Shown in pieces: positions 19,838 through 29,083 of a stretch of DNA of 64,000 nt. The position numbers were made by a program, and so were the translations under genes. A model generated the notes under the pieces. That model searched no databases. It was not told where the DNA came from and saw only the letters and a program-made list of their open reading frames with translations. Every line of letters begins with the position of its first letter. Positions within the stretch are counted from its first letter, which is position 1. Source of the stretch: Helicobacter brantae (GTDB lineage Bacteria; Campylobacterota; Campylobacteria; Campylobacterales; Helicobacteraceae). The stretch lies in NCBI RefSeq assembly GCF_003364205.1, contig NZ_NXLV01000006.1:29023-93022 (forward strand). The letters are read 5' to 3'.

Positions 19838-20094
19838 TGAGGATTGATAAATTTCTCAATAGTACCAATATTCTCAAACGCAGGAGCGTAGCTCAAGATA
19901 TGTGTGAGAGTGGTGTAGTCTTTGTCAATGATAAGGCAGTCAAAAGCAGTAAAGAAGTCAAGGTGGGAGATATCATCAAACTTGTTTATCTCACACACAC
20001 CAAAAGCTATCAAATCCTAGAGCTTCCAAGCACCAAAACTATCCCCAAATCAAACTCTCATCTCTATATCAAAGATTTAGGAGAAGGACAATGA
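19837..20094 (+). CDS. small S4-domain RNA-binding protein, HslR/RqcP-like
   Basis: 85 residues made almost wholly of an S4 RNA-binding domain: 'MRIDKFLNSTNILKRRSVAQDMCESGVVFVNDKAV' pattern (R-I/L-D-K-x-L ... R-S-x-A ... G-x-V-x-V-N), then 'EVKVGDIIKL'. Proteins of this size bind stalled 50S ribosomes or other RNAs (Hsp15/HslR, RqcP). Start overlaps the preceding stop by one base; its stop overlaps dapF by four bases. Cytoplasmic. Confidence 0.85.
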   Translation: MRIDKFLNSTNILKRRSVAQDMCESGVVFVNDKAVKSSKEVKVGDIIKLVYLTHTKSYQILELPSTKTIPKSNSHLYIKDLGEGQ

Positions 20095-20864
20095 TTGAGC
20101 TAGAAAAATATTCAGCAAGTGGCAATGATTTTCTCATCACTCACACCCTCCCCTCCTCTCTCAACCCCCAAGAACTTGCTCTAAAGCTCTGTGATAGACA
20201 CAATGGAATCGGTTCAGATGGGTTAGTCCTACTCAAATCTCACTCACAATATGCGTATGAATGGGAGTTTTATAATAGTGATGGCTCAAAGGCTAGAATG
20301 TGTGGGAATGCAAGTCGTTGTGTGGGATTGTATGCCTTTCTTCACTCCATTGCTCCAAAATCTCATCGATTTCTTAGTGGTGCAGGAGTGATAGAGGTGG
20401 CAATCACTTCAGAGAGCTATCCTTATAGGGTTTCAAGCAATTTAGGGGCTTACAAAATCTTTGCACTCAACCAAAATGATGGCTGGGATTTTTTCGATAC
20501 AGGAGTGCCTCATCTTGTCAAATTTATTGAGGAAGAAGAGGAGTTTGAGAATTTTTGTATCCACACAATGAGGGATTTAAGAGTGCAATATGATAGTAAT
20601 GTTAATATTGTTTTCCCCACACAAGAGGGATACAAAGTCAAAACCTTTGAGCGAGGAGTAGAAGATATTACCCTAGCTTGTGGCACAGGGATGGCAAGTG
20701 TGGTGGCTTCACTCTATGAGAGAGGAGAGGTCAAAAATCATCAAGTCAAGCTTATCCCTCCTTCAGGAGAATGTCTTACCTTTGAGATACACAATCAAGA
20801 AATCAGCTTTGAGGGAGAAGTGAAAAAAATCGCAAAATGCAGTGTCAATGAAAGTGAGATTTAA
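20091..20864 (+). CDS. dapF: diaminopimelate epimerase DapF
   Basis: 257 residues. Converts LL- to meso-diaminopimelate for lysine and peptidoglycan. Seen: 'YSASGNDFLIT', the first catalytic cysteine in 'RMCGNASRCVGLYA' (many enzymes have GNGxRC here), 'VPHLVKFIE', and the second catalytic cysteine in 'ITLACGTGMASVVAS'. It agrees with MurE of this window, whose DNPR motif predicts use of meso-diaminopimelate. Last gene of the carB run; a repeated hairpin follows at 20883. Confidence 0.94.
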   Translation: MIELEKYSASGNDFLITHTLPSSLNPQELALKLCDRHNGIGSDGLVLLKSHSQYAYEWEFYNSDGSKARMCGNASRCVGLYAFLHSIAPKSHRFLSGAGVIEVAITSESYPYRVSSNLGAYKIFALNQNDGWDFFDTGVPHLVKFIEEEEEFENFCIHTMRDLRVQYDSNVNIVFPTQEGYKVKTFERGVEDITLACGTGMASVVASLYERGEVKNHQVKLIPPSGECLTFEIHNQEISFEGEVKKIAKCSVNESEI

Positions 20865-20882
20865 CAAGCAAAAATTTTAGTA

Positions 20883-20943
20883 AATCTCCTCCAAGAGAAA
20901 ACTTCTCTCTTGTAGCCAAACCCTGCAATACCCCTCCACCACC
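20883..20943. repeat. intergenic hairpin repeat, copy A (copy B at 21791-21847)
   Basis: About 60 bases after dapF are nearly repeated at 21791-21847, 900 bases away. Both contain a perfect hairpin CAAGAGA ... TCTCTTG (copy A 20892-20898 / 20906-20912), then a shared tail that reads AAACCCTG(C/T)AATAC(C/T)CCTCCACCA. The loops differ but the stems are kept. The mazF-like gene lies between the two copies. Confidence 0.65.
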
Positions 20944-21059
20944 TCTCAAAAATAAGTGCTTTCTTCTCTTACTCCTTGAAAAAGTCTAGTTTTGATAACC
21001 TAATCTTTTAAAAATTAAAATCATCTTTTTTGATAAAATCTAAACCATAGGAGCAAAAA

Positions 21060-21461
21060 ATGCAAGAGAAGAATTTTGATGAGTGGAATGAGGTCAAAAA
21101 AGATGTAGATCAACGCAAGAGTGATAAAAAGATTATCATTGGCAAAATCTATTGGTGCAATGTAGGAGTCAATGTGGGAAGAGAGGTTTATGGCAAGGGG
21201 AGTAAATTTGTTCGTCCTGTGCTGGTGCTAAATGTTTTACCCAATGGGACATTTCTAGGTGTGCCACTTTCTTCTCAAACCAAAAACAAGGCGGGATTTA
21301 TGTTTTATAAGTTTGAGGACTCTAAGCAAAAAACCCAAGTGGCATTATTGGCACAAACTAGAATGTTTGATATAAGAAGGAGATCGGATTATTTCTCATC
21401 AGTAGATACTCAAACACTTAAAAATATCAAGGAAAAATATAAGGAATATATTGTGAGATAA
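21060..21461 (+). CDS. PemK/MazF-family toxin, apparently solitary
   Basis: 133 residues. N-terminal 30 residues are polar and charged; then a MazF/PemK fold: 'GKIYWCNVGVNVGREVYGKG' (loop that in this family precedes the active site), 'FVRPVLVLNVLPNGTFLGVPLSS', 'VALLAQTRMFDIRR' with the catalytic threonine-arginine segment. Such proteins are sequence-specific endoribonucleases. No antitoxin gene is seen directly upstream (195 bases without a frame) or downstream; the charged N-terminal extension could take over inhibition, or the antitoxin lies elsewhere. ATG follows AGGAG. A stem CCCCG (21466-21470) / CGGGG (21480-21484) comes just after the stop. Confidence 0.8.
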   Translation: MQEKNFDEWNEVKKDVDQRKSDKKIIIGKIYWCNVGVNVGREVYGKGSKFVRPVLVLNVLPNGTFLGVPLSSQTKNKAGFMFYKFEDSKQKTQVALLAQTRMFDIRRRSDYFSSVDTQTLKNIKEKYKEYIVR

Positions 21462-22179
21462 ATACCCCCGCACATAAGACGGGGAAACCTTTGTGATAAA
21501 TCACTCCAGCCAGATTCCAATCTCTTGGGAGAATGGATTATGAGAATATTATACACCCACTTGGCAAATATGGAAGAAATCTCCTCACTTCCAAATACCA
21601 AAAAGAGTCTTGCTCTCCTTAGAGAGATAAGGAAACTCTATATAATTGACACAAGATAGAAGTTTCCTTGGAAATAGAGCTTTTATGAGAAGATGATAAT
21701 GACTAAAAGGAGATTTCTCATAAAAAGCATAAAACTCTGTGATACCTCTACTTTGAGAACCCTCTTTAATCTCTCATAGAGGTATCATCAAATCTTATCC
21801 AAGAGAAACTCTCTCTTGTGGCTAAACCCTGTAATACTCCTCCACCATTTCAAAGAGGGCTTTTATACCCTCTTGCAATAGGCTAGGGGAAAAACTTTGT
21901 GATACTTCCTTGCTTAAGCTAAAGAAGTATCAGCAAATCTTTCTTTGGAGCAAGGAATCCTTGCTCCATATGTCAAAACCACAAAAAACAGAGCCTTTTT
22001 AAGACAAAATCTCAATAAAGGAGTAGGCTCTGTGATACCTCTATCTCCAAGAAACCCTCTCTAAAACTCTTGAAGAGTAGAGGTATCAGCAAACCTACTG
22101 CTATCTATGATAAGCTCTTTTGATAAGGGTTTATTTTCCACCCCTTTTTTTCTCCCACCCCCTTTTCTATCCTCATATC
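21462..22179. repeat. array of stem-loops, three related TGATAC...GTATCA units
   Basis: About 720 bases without a gene, packed with inverted repeats. Three related hairpins share the arms TGATACxTC(TA) and (TA)GAxGTATCA. They lie at 21740-21750/21777-21787, 21900-21908/21924-21932 and 22033-22043/22078-22088, each led by (C)T(C/T)TGTGATAC and followed by (A/G)TCA.CAAATC-like bases. Each is preceded by a different second hairpin: 21679-21691/21715-21728 (GCTTTTATGAGAA / TTCTCATAAAAAGC), 21853-21859/21868-21874 (AAGAGGG/CCCTCTT), 21989-21995/22026-22032 (CAGAGCC/GGCTCTG). Also 21629-21637/21661-21669. Copy B of the 20883 repeat is inside. Spacing is irregular, so it is not a CRISPR. Confidence 0.7.
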
Positions 22180-25100
22180 CTAGAAACTATATCTTGCTCC
22201 AAGATTAAACTGCATAAAGGTTCTTTGCTTATCTCCAAAGCTCTTTTCCACATCGATATACATTCTAGCCCCCTTAGTTAGCTCAATATTACTTCCTACA
22301 TTTAGCACTGCTCTTCCATTGCTCTCTACTTTATCAAGTTGAGTGATTGTCCCTCCTACTCTTCCACTAGCCTCAGAGTTTCCTCCCTCAATATAGTCAT
22401 ACTCATAAGAAGCTCCTACATAAATACTTGCAAATCCTTTATCAGTAGTGAATTTCTTCCCTAGACTTGCTCCGATTCTGCTTCTTAGAGTGAGGATACT
22501 ATCTTGTCTAGCTTGAAGATCTGCAAAAGTATTGCTTCCATTAAAGACTGCACGATTGAAATCGCTTTGATTGAAGTATCCAAAAGCGACTTCTACTTGA
22601 GGATCAATATACCAACTTCCTTTTTCACTCTCACCAAATTTATAGCGATACCCAAACTCATCACTTAGCACCATTGCAAAGTTATTGGTTTCACTCATTC
22701 TAGTAGGATCTGTGCTAAAAGAGAATTCACTCATAATGTAATCAAACTTAAAAATAGTGTCATTATACCAACCACTATCAGCAACATAGGAGTTATAAAG
22801 CCCTACTTCAATCATATTGGAATTGACTTTATCAAGTGAAATACTATTGGTTGTAGCATTGATAGCATTCACTCCAATGGTATTGCCTTTTGTATTTGAA
22901 GTTCCATAAGCTAGGGCAATTCCCATAAAGTTTCTTGCATTCTCTCCTATGCTAAGTGAGTAGTCATATCCTGCTTGAGCTGTAACATAATCTGTCTTAC
23001 TGCCAGAGCCAAAGTCATTACTCATATTTCCCCCAAAGACTCTAGCCCATACTCCATTACTATGCTCACTCTCTCGCAATTCTCCCATTCTTTTATTGAG
23101 AGAGTTGAAGTTGGCAAGGTAGAGATCATAATTGACAGCTAGAGCTGAACTTGCCACTTCTTGGTAAGATTGGTTGAGTCCCAAATCTCTGACTTGCCCT
23201 ACAAAGTATTGTCCTGCTGTTTCACCCTCTGTGATTGTGGCTTGAATCATATTAACCCCAATCATACTCTCTCCAGCCACGACTTTTACTTGTCCATTTG
23301 CATTGCTCACATCAGCAACCATTACATTGCCCTTATCAGTTCTACTCGCATCATAGGTAATATCATAAACATCATTACCTCCCACAAGAGCAATAGTAGC
23401 CACTCCCTCTCCTGCTCCTGAAGCGTTATTGAACACAACCCTATCTGCTTCTTGTGAGCTGACATAGAGCTTAAATGTAGCTTCTCCTGTGAAAGTAGTT
23501 GCACTCAGAGTCGTTCTAGCATTTACATTGTTATCACTAACACTTCTAGCAAGTTTAGGCATTGGAGTTCCTGAGTTATTCACTCTTGCCAAATCTACCA
23601 AAGTATTTCCACTTGCATTAAGTGAAGTGATTGTGCTTGTTTGCCCCAAAGAGAGGGTAGCGTTATTGAGAGTGAGATTGATTGTATTAGAAGCTGAGGC
23701 ATTGTCTAGTCCCCCTTTGGCATAAAGAGAACCATTATTGAGAGTGAGAGCAAGTGTGCTATTTGACATTGCATTGCTATCTCCAATCGTGTTTTCAATG
23801 GTTGTATTTCCTCCATTGATAGACAAAGAAGTATCTCCTTCTAGGCTAAGTGTCGAGATTGTGAGGTTGCCACTATTATTGAGGAAATTGTTTGTGGAAT
23901 CATTTGTAAGATCAAGCACTCCAAAGGAATTGTTTCCACTACCGATATTGAGTGTGGCTGAGTTTGTCGCACTGCCTCCAAGAGCAATCTCAAGATTTGA
24001 AGCATTGAGATTATTGATAGTGGCACTGACTGCATTGGCTGTTGTGTCTAGGGTAAGGGCATTTATGCCTGTTGCATTAGCATTTGAAGTCAATGTGTCA
24101 ATGGTTGTGGAGATGTTTTGCAAAGCCATTGATGTGCTTGTAGTGGCATTGAGGTTTAATCCTGACAATACTACTACTCCACCTTTGAGGGTTGAGTTTG
24201 CTGTGGTATCTCCATTTACATTAATAACCGAAGCTCCACTACTTGCTGTAGTCCAGCCATTTGTAGCAAGTGTAGTATTTTTAAGATTGATATTCAGTCC
24301 TTGTCCTGCTCCTACATTGATAGTTTCAGAAATCGTAGCGTTGCTAAGAGCTGTAAGATCTAGGGTATTGTTTGTAGAGCCATCTCCTAGAGTAATTGAT
24401 TTGAGGGCAATTGTTGTATTGTTGCTAGTGCTATTTAAGATTTTTAGAGTAGAGACATAGTTTCCTACAAAACCCACTATAAGATTCTCGCCATTAGCAA
24501 GTTGATCAATCGTTGTGCTATTAGCTTGAGTTATTCCATTGATAATTAGAGTTGAAACCCCCAAAGTTCTTGCTTTGCTAGGAGTATAAGCTGTGAGAGT
24601 GGAAATTTGGTTTGTAGTGCCTTGAAGGGTGAGGGTAGAGTTAAGTCCTGAGAGGGTAAAATTATTTGCTCCATTGTTTGATTTGATAATATCTTTTTTG
24701 GTAAAAGTTTTAGAGTTGTCTCCCAAGATGACAACACTATTGCTTCCACCACTTGCATTGATGAAGCTATCAATTGTATTGATCCCATTTCCTTGAAAAG
24801 TTATTAGATTGCTCCCACAACTTTCACTCCTAATCTCTGTTTCAGCCTGAATTGAAGCATTTTGAGTGCCTTCAAATGTGATTCTATTTGTTTCTCTATC
24901 ACGAGCAAACATCCCATCAAAACTAAAACTTCCATCACTAGCATTTGTACTGCTTCCTTTTAAAATAAGACTTCCACCCTGTTTAAATATAATTTCATTG
25001 AGTTGTGGATAATCTTGATTACTTAGATTCCTTGTTTGCCTTGCAATAAGTCCTCCAGAGTCAATAACTAATCGTGCATTTGCTTTTTTAAGATTGATTT

Positions 25101-26255
25101 GATTTCCAGCATAGTTAGAGTTTTCACTACCTTCTACGGCAATTCCTCTCTTGATTGTTAGAGTATCTCCTGAAAAATTAACAATATTTTTCCCATAATC
25201 ATAATAATCTTCATTTTCCCCAGAATTGCTAACTAGTCTCCCTATCCTTGCATCATTATCTCGATTGAAATTGATGATATTTACTCCCCCTGGTTGTGCA
25301 ACTACATCTCCATCAATAAAACTTACAACTTCAGTTTCGGGAGAAGTTTCACCAGCGTTAAAGTTGATGACATTTTCAGTTTTCATTCCTTCAGGATACC
25401 AAGTTCCTGAATTGAGTCCTCCATAGATTCCACCAGTTTGGAAGTTAAAAGTATTATTTCCCGCACCAGCAAACTCTCTATTTTTAGCTATATTTGAATC
25501 TGAATAAATATTTCCCTGCAATGATGCGTTGTTTTTGAAATTGAGAGTTGTATTGACAGCAGTATTATAGCCTAAAGAAAAATTGGCAAAAATATAAACA
25601 TCTCCAATCATATCTCCAGAAAAATTGCCCTCAACTATATTTTTGTTTTCTCCAACTCCTGCTTCAATAGACAAATCTCCAACAAAGGATATATTTCTTA
25701 CTCCATTATCTCCATTTGCATATTTTGTAACGCTGTTGAAATTTATTAATACTTTTCTTTTTTTAGAAGCATCATCATTCCAATTAGTGGGGACACTGCC
25801 AGTAAGGAACTGTATCTTCAATCGTCCTCTATCTTGCACAGAACTCCCAATCATTGTTGCAGAATCGCTTGTAAAAACAAATGTGGAATCAAGTGCAGAA
25901 CCATTTGCCAAAACTCCATTATTGGTGGCATAATAACCCCCAGAACCATCCATCGCCTGATTTGTTGTGTCTCCAAAAGAAAAAATCCAATAAGGGCTAT
26001 CTATGCCATTTACCACTAGCTGTTTAAAACCATCTGTTGTTTTCCAGCTTAACCCACCTCCTCCTCCCATTGCAACTATGGATTGCTCAATACCAAGTGG
26101 ATTATATATGCTTAAAGAAGGGTTTGCACTTGCTACACTGAAGCCAAGAGCAAGAGCCAAAGAAGTGGCGATGAGGGGTTTGAAGTTAGCTTTGGAGAGA
26201 GAGGATTTTAGTTCCCCCCCCCCCTAGATAGGATTATCGCTTTTGTTTGTTTCAT
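22180..26255 (-). CDS. large phase-variable autotransporter (frame currently off)
   Basis: The long frame (22180-26160) codes for a type V secreted protein. It has an Asn/Ser/Thr-rich passenger of about 1,000 residues with repeated beta-strand units (N-T-L-N-L, S-T-I-x-x-L), which likely folds as a beta-helix. The last about 270 residues are an autotransporter beta-barrel ('GVWARVFGGNMSNDFGSG', 'YVTAQAGYDYSL') ending in F, as outer-membrane barrels do. The natural start is the ATG at 26255 (AAGGAG upstream), giving MKQTKAIILSRG.. then a signal peptide '..KPLIATSLALALGFSVASAN'. But the 11-base G tract (26214-26224) puts that ATG out of frame, stopping after 15 residues; 9 or 12 G would restore 1,357-1,358 residues. 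Surface adhesin or cytotoxin-like role is inferred only. Confidence 0.85.
26214..26224 (-). repeat. 11-base G tract within the autotransporter signal region
   Basis: Eleven C on the plus strand (G on the coding strand) at codons 11-14 of the autotransporter. With 11 bases, translation from the ATG at 26255 ends at a TAA right after the tract; with 9 or 12 it continues into the long frame. Tracts of this kind change length by slipped-strand mispairing and switch surface proteins on and off in Helicobacter and Campylobacter. Confidence 0.85.
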
Positions 26256-26287
26256 TTTTTCTCCTTGTTTGCGAAAGATTTTTCAAG

Positions 26288-26293
26288 ATTTTA
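26288..26293 (-). promoter_or_regulatory. candidate -10 box for the autotransporter
   Basis: On the minus strand TGTGATAAAATC lies 33-45 bases before the ATG at 26255; TAAAAT resembles the Helicobacter sigma-80 -10 hexamer TAtAAT. Upstream DNA to 26341 is T-rich, as is usual in this group, with no clear -35 box. Assignment is by eye. Confidence 0.4.
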
Positions 26294-26341
26294 TCACAAA
26301 ATAAATGGAAAACAAATCAAAAACAAACAAAAAGTAACTAT

Positions 26342-26352
26342 GGGGGGGGGGG
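26342..26352. repeat. second 11-base G/C tract, upstream of the autotransporter promoter
   Basis: Eleven G on the plus strand, 87-97 bases before the autotransporter ATG and about 50-60 bases upstream of the candidate -10 box. It is outside any supported gene. Length changes here could alter promoter strength or factor spacing, adding transcriptional tuning to the coding-tract switch. Confidence 0.7.
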
Positions 26353-26500
26353 TAGAGATACGCATTTTAGGGGGTTGAGAGGGATTGAAAAAATATAAAA
26401 AAAGCAAAAATCACACAATGATTAAGTAAAAATATCAAAAAACATAGCTAAAGAAAAGTGATAAGAAAAAAATGATAAGAAAAGGGATAGATAAAATGAA

Positions 26501-26575
26501 TGGCTCCGGATGCAGGATTCGAACCTGCGACCAAGCGGTTAACAGCCGCCTACTCTACCGCTGAGCTAATCCGGA
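26501..26575 (-). tRNA. tRNA-Asn (anticodon GTT)
   Basis: Minus-strand cloverleaf of 75 bases including an encoded CCA end. Acceptor arm TCCGGAT pairs with ATCCGGA; D-arm has TAGCTCAGCGGTAGAG; the anticodon loop is CTGTTAA, giving GTT (Asn); the T-arm has GGTTCGAATCC. It lies between the radical SAM gene and the autotransporter. Confidence 0.93.
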
Positions 26576-26628
26576 ATAAGTAGCTCTGAATAATAAAAGC
26601 GTGATTATAAGAGAAAAAATAGATAATG

Positions 26629-27543
26629 TCAAGACTTTGGAGCAAAAAATTGCATATTTGCCACTTTTTTTATCATAATCTCCCCATTTTCTAGCATTTC
26701 CTCACATAGCTCAACCCCCTCAAAGAGTGTAGAAAACTCCTCTGTGCTGATAGGACGCTTTTTGAGAAGCTCCAAAATATCTTCTCTATCTAGCTTTACT
26801 CTCTTTTGTATATGAGCTTCTTTCCTTATAGGGATACTCACACACTGCCCTTCAAATGCCAAAGAAAGCTCTTGAAGTCTTTGAGGGCTTACCCCTTCTA
26901 TGGCATAAGCTGGTGGGCGATCTAGTGTGCCTAAATCCACTCTATCCACTCCTACTTCTCTCAAAAATCCTGCGATATTTTGCATTTCTTCTAAACTATC
27001 ATTGAGATTTTTTATCACTAGCACCTCTGCGACTAATTCTCCTTGATAGCTTGAAGCAAACTCAAGAATCCCACGCCTGATTGCTTCTATATCTAGAGAT
27101 TTATTGGGGCGATCAAGTTTCTTGAAGCATTGAGGAGAGAAGCAATCAAATGAAAACTTGACGATATCAAACTCTCTTAGAGCTTTTTGCACTTCACTTC
27201 TGCCAAAGAGAGAGCCATTACTTAAAATAAGGGTTTTATATCTGCCCTCTGTGTGGTGCTTGATTTGAGTGATAAGCTCATAGAGATGGGGATAGAGTGT
27301 AGGCTCTCCATTGGCACTGAGCGTGATGACATCAAGGCTAGGCTGAGTAGATAGGATTTCAAGAAGAGGAGAGAGAATCTGCTCCACACTCAAAACCTCT
27401 TGCATACGCTCTACACTCTTTGCACCCCCTAGCTCACAATATAGACAATCAAAGTTGCATTGTTTTTGAAGTGGAGAGAGATCAATCCCCAAAGAGATTC
27501 CAAACCTCCTAGAGTGGATTGGACCAAAGATGATGTTTTGCAT
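26629..27543 (-). CDS. radical SAM protein, COG0731 (TYW1-like) group
   Basis: 304 residues. Seen: N-terminal 'FGPIHSRRFGISLGIDLSP' and the radical SAM cluster motif C-x3-C-x2-C in 'QCNFDCLYCELGG', then 'ITLSANGEPTLYP' and 'LILSNGSLFG'. This is the layout of bacterial relatives of the wyosine-base enzyme TYW1, whose substrate in bacteria is not known. The C-terminal part carries a small 'LDREDILELLKKRPISTEEF' helical domain as in several of these proteins. Its ATG overlaps the hemE stop by one base, so it is transcribed with hemE. Confidence 0.82.
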   Translation of the reverse strand: MQNIIFGPIHSRRFGISLGIDLSPLQKQCNFDCLYCELGGAKSVERMQEVLSVEQILSPLLEILSTQPSLDVITLSANGEPTLYPHLYELITQIKHHTEGRYKTLILSNGSLFGRSEVQKALREFDIVKFSFDCFSPQCFKKLDRPNKSLDIEAIRRGILEFASSYQGELVAEVLVIKNLNDSLEEMQNIAGFLREVGVDRVDLGTLDRPPAYAIEGVSPQRLQELSLAFEGQCVSIPIRKEAHIQKRVKLDREDILELLKKRPISTEEFSTLFEGVELCEEMLENGEIMIKKVANMQFFAPKS

Positions 27544-28565
27544 TAGCGTTTGGTTTTTTCTCGCACCAATTGGACTAGCTCTATGGCATTCTCTCTAGGA
27601 AGATCAGGAATCATTCCGTGCCCTAGATTAAAAATATGCCCTCTATCCTCATTCATCACTGATAGGATTTGCTCCACTCCCTCAAGCATTGCTTGGCGAT
27701 TGTATAGCCTTGCAGGTTCAAGATTGCCTTGCAAGACATATTTACCTCCAAGCTTTTCTTTGGCTAGGCTCATTGGAGTCCCCCAATCCACACCAAAGAC
27801 ATCAAACTCTCCATCTAAATGCTCCAAATACGCTCCTACACCTTTGGGGAAAAGCATTACAGGGATATGAGGATATTGAGATTTTATAGCTTTAGCAATC
27901 TTTTTCATATACTCCCAACTGAAGTTTAGATACGCACTTAGCTCTAGTGCTGAAGCCCAAGAGTCAAACACCATTACTGCATTTGCCCCTGCCCTGATTT
28001 GCTCTCCTAGGTAGCTTACAAGCTCTTGAGTGATAGACTCTAGCAAGGCGTGGAGAAGTTTGGGGTTGGAGTAAAGCATTTTTTTGCTATGAGTGTAAGT
28101 CTTGCTTCCCTCTCCCTCTATCATATAGGTTGCCAAAGTCCAAGGAGAACCACAAAATCCGATGAGTGCCTTGTCTTTGGATAGCTTGGCTCGGATAGAA
28201 CTCACTGCATCATAAACATAAGTGAGGTTTTTGTAAGCGTCTTTTTTGAGGGCTTTAAAATCGCTCTCGCTTCTTATGGTTTGGTTAAACTTTGGCCCCT
28301 CACCTGCTAGAAACTCTAGGGGCAACCCCATCTCTAAAGGCACTACCAAAATATCACTAAACAAAATTGCTGCATCAACATCTAAAATATCAATAGGCTG
28401 AAGCGTAACCTCTGTGGCAAGTTCAACATTTTTGCAAAGATCCAAGAAGCTCCCTGCTTTCGCCCTACTCTCTCTGTATTCGCTTAGATACCTCCCTGCC
28501 TGACGCATCATCCAAATGGGAGTATAAGGGGTTTTTTTGCCTAAGGCACTATCGATAAAAATCAT
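27543..28565 (-). CDS. hemE: uroporphyrinogen decarboxylase HemE
   Basis: 340 residues. Removes four acetate carboxyls of uroporphyrinogen III to give coproporphyrinogen III in haem synthesis; needs no cofactor. Seen: the family signature '[16 protein letters not shown]', '[17 protein letters not shown]', '[16 protein letters not shown]', and '[10 protein letters not shown]', and '[12 protein letters not shown]'. Full length. Last gene before it on the same strand is the UPF0114 membrane protein, ending nine bases upstream. Confidence 0.95.
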   Translation of the reverse strand: MIFIDSALGKKTPYTPIWMMRQAGRYLSEYRESRAKAGSFLDLCKNVELATEVTLQPIDILDVDAAILFSDILVVPLEMGLPLEFLAGEGPKFNQTIRSESDFKALKKDAYKNLTYVYDAVSSIRAKLSKDKALIGFCGSPWTLATYMIEGEGSKTYTHSKKMLYSNPKLLHALLESITQELVSYLGEQIRAGANAVMVFDSWASALELSAYLNFSWEYMKKIAKAIKSQYPHIPVMLFPKGVGAYLEHLDGEFDVFGVDWGTPMSLAKEKLGGKYVLQGNLEPARLYNRQAMLEGVEQILSVMNEDRGHIFNLGHGMIPDLPRENAIELVQLVREKTKR

Positions 28566-28573
28566 TTATCCTC

Positions 28574-29083
28574 CTAATGTTTGCTGTCTTTATGTAGAAA
28601 ATAAAGTCCCAAAGACAAGCCAAGTATTGAAATGGCAAAATAAAGCATATCAAGAGAATTTTTCATCCCCATATTTAGCACTTTTGAGAAAAACGCCACA
28701 ATCAAAGCCATTACAATGACTTTGGCTAGTTTGTCTTTGAGCTGATCTAGGGTGTGGATTTCTAGCACTTTGGAGCTATGCTCGTCTTTGATTTCAATTT
28801 TGGCGATGAAAAGCTCATAGAGTCCAAAAGCAAAAATCAAAAGCACCACAGCAATAAGATAGAGATCAATTGCCATAATGATTGAGTTTAAAAGCACATT
28901 GTGAATATCTGCACCCTCCCCTAATAATCCCATATAATACTTATAAGTCGCTCCCACAGCTTTAAGTATATCCATACTTGCTACCAAAAAGAGCAAGATA
29001 GAGCCTACCATAGAGAGCAAAACTGCAAAGATGATAAAAAGTCTTGAATTCCATAGAAGTTTTTCAAAAAAATTATGTAGCAT
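28574..29083 (-). CDS. UPF0114 (YqhA-like) membrane protein
   Basis: 169 residues with four hydrophobic segments: 'LFIIFAVLLSMVGSILLFLVA', 'IIMAIDLYLIAVVLLIFAFGLYELF', 'VIVMALIVAFFS', 'MLYFAISILGLSLGLYFL' (shown as patterns). Matches UPF0114; function unknown. The ATG at 29083 overlaps the asd stop by one base (TAATG) and has GGAGGG just before it. The open frame extends seven codons further upstream, but there it would overlap asd without a ribosome-binding site. Confidence 0.82.
   Translation of the reverse strand: MLHNFFEKLLWNSRLFIIFAVLLSMVGSILLFLVASMDILKAVGATYKYYMGLLGEGADIHNVLLNSIIMAIDLYLIAVVLLIFAFGLYELFIAKIEIKDEHSSKVLEIHTLDQLKDKLAKVIVMALIVAFFSKVLNMGMKNSLDMLYFAISILGLSLGLYFLHKDSKH

Noticed and set aside
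21462..22179. CRISPR array
   Set aside because: The repeat units are inverted repeats of unequal spacing (about 160 and 133 bases) with differing second hairpins; there are no short, equal spacers and no cas gene.
22180..26160. Translation of the autotransporter from the TTG at 26160
   Set aside because: It would cut off most of the signal peptide and has no ribosome-binding site; the phase-variable ATG at 26255 explains the gene better.
26342..26370. Short upstream frame (ATG at about 26369, minus) running through the second C tract
   Set aside because: It gives only about 18 residues, has no ribosome-binding site and probably lies upstream of the transcription start.
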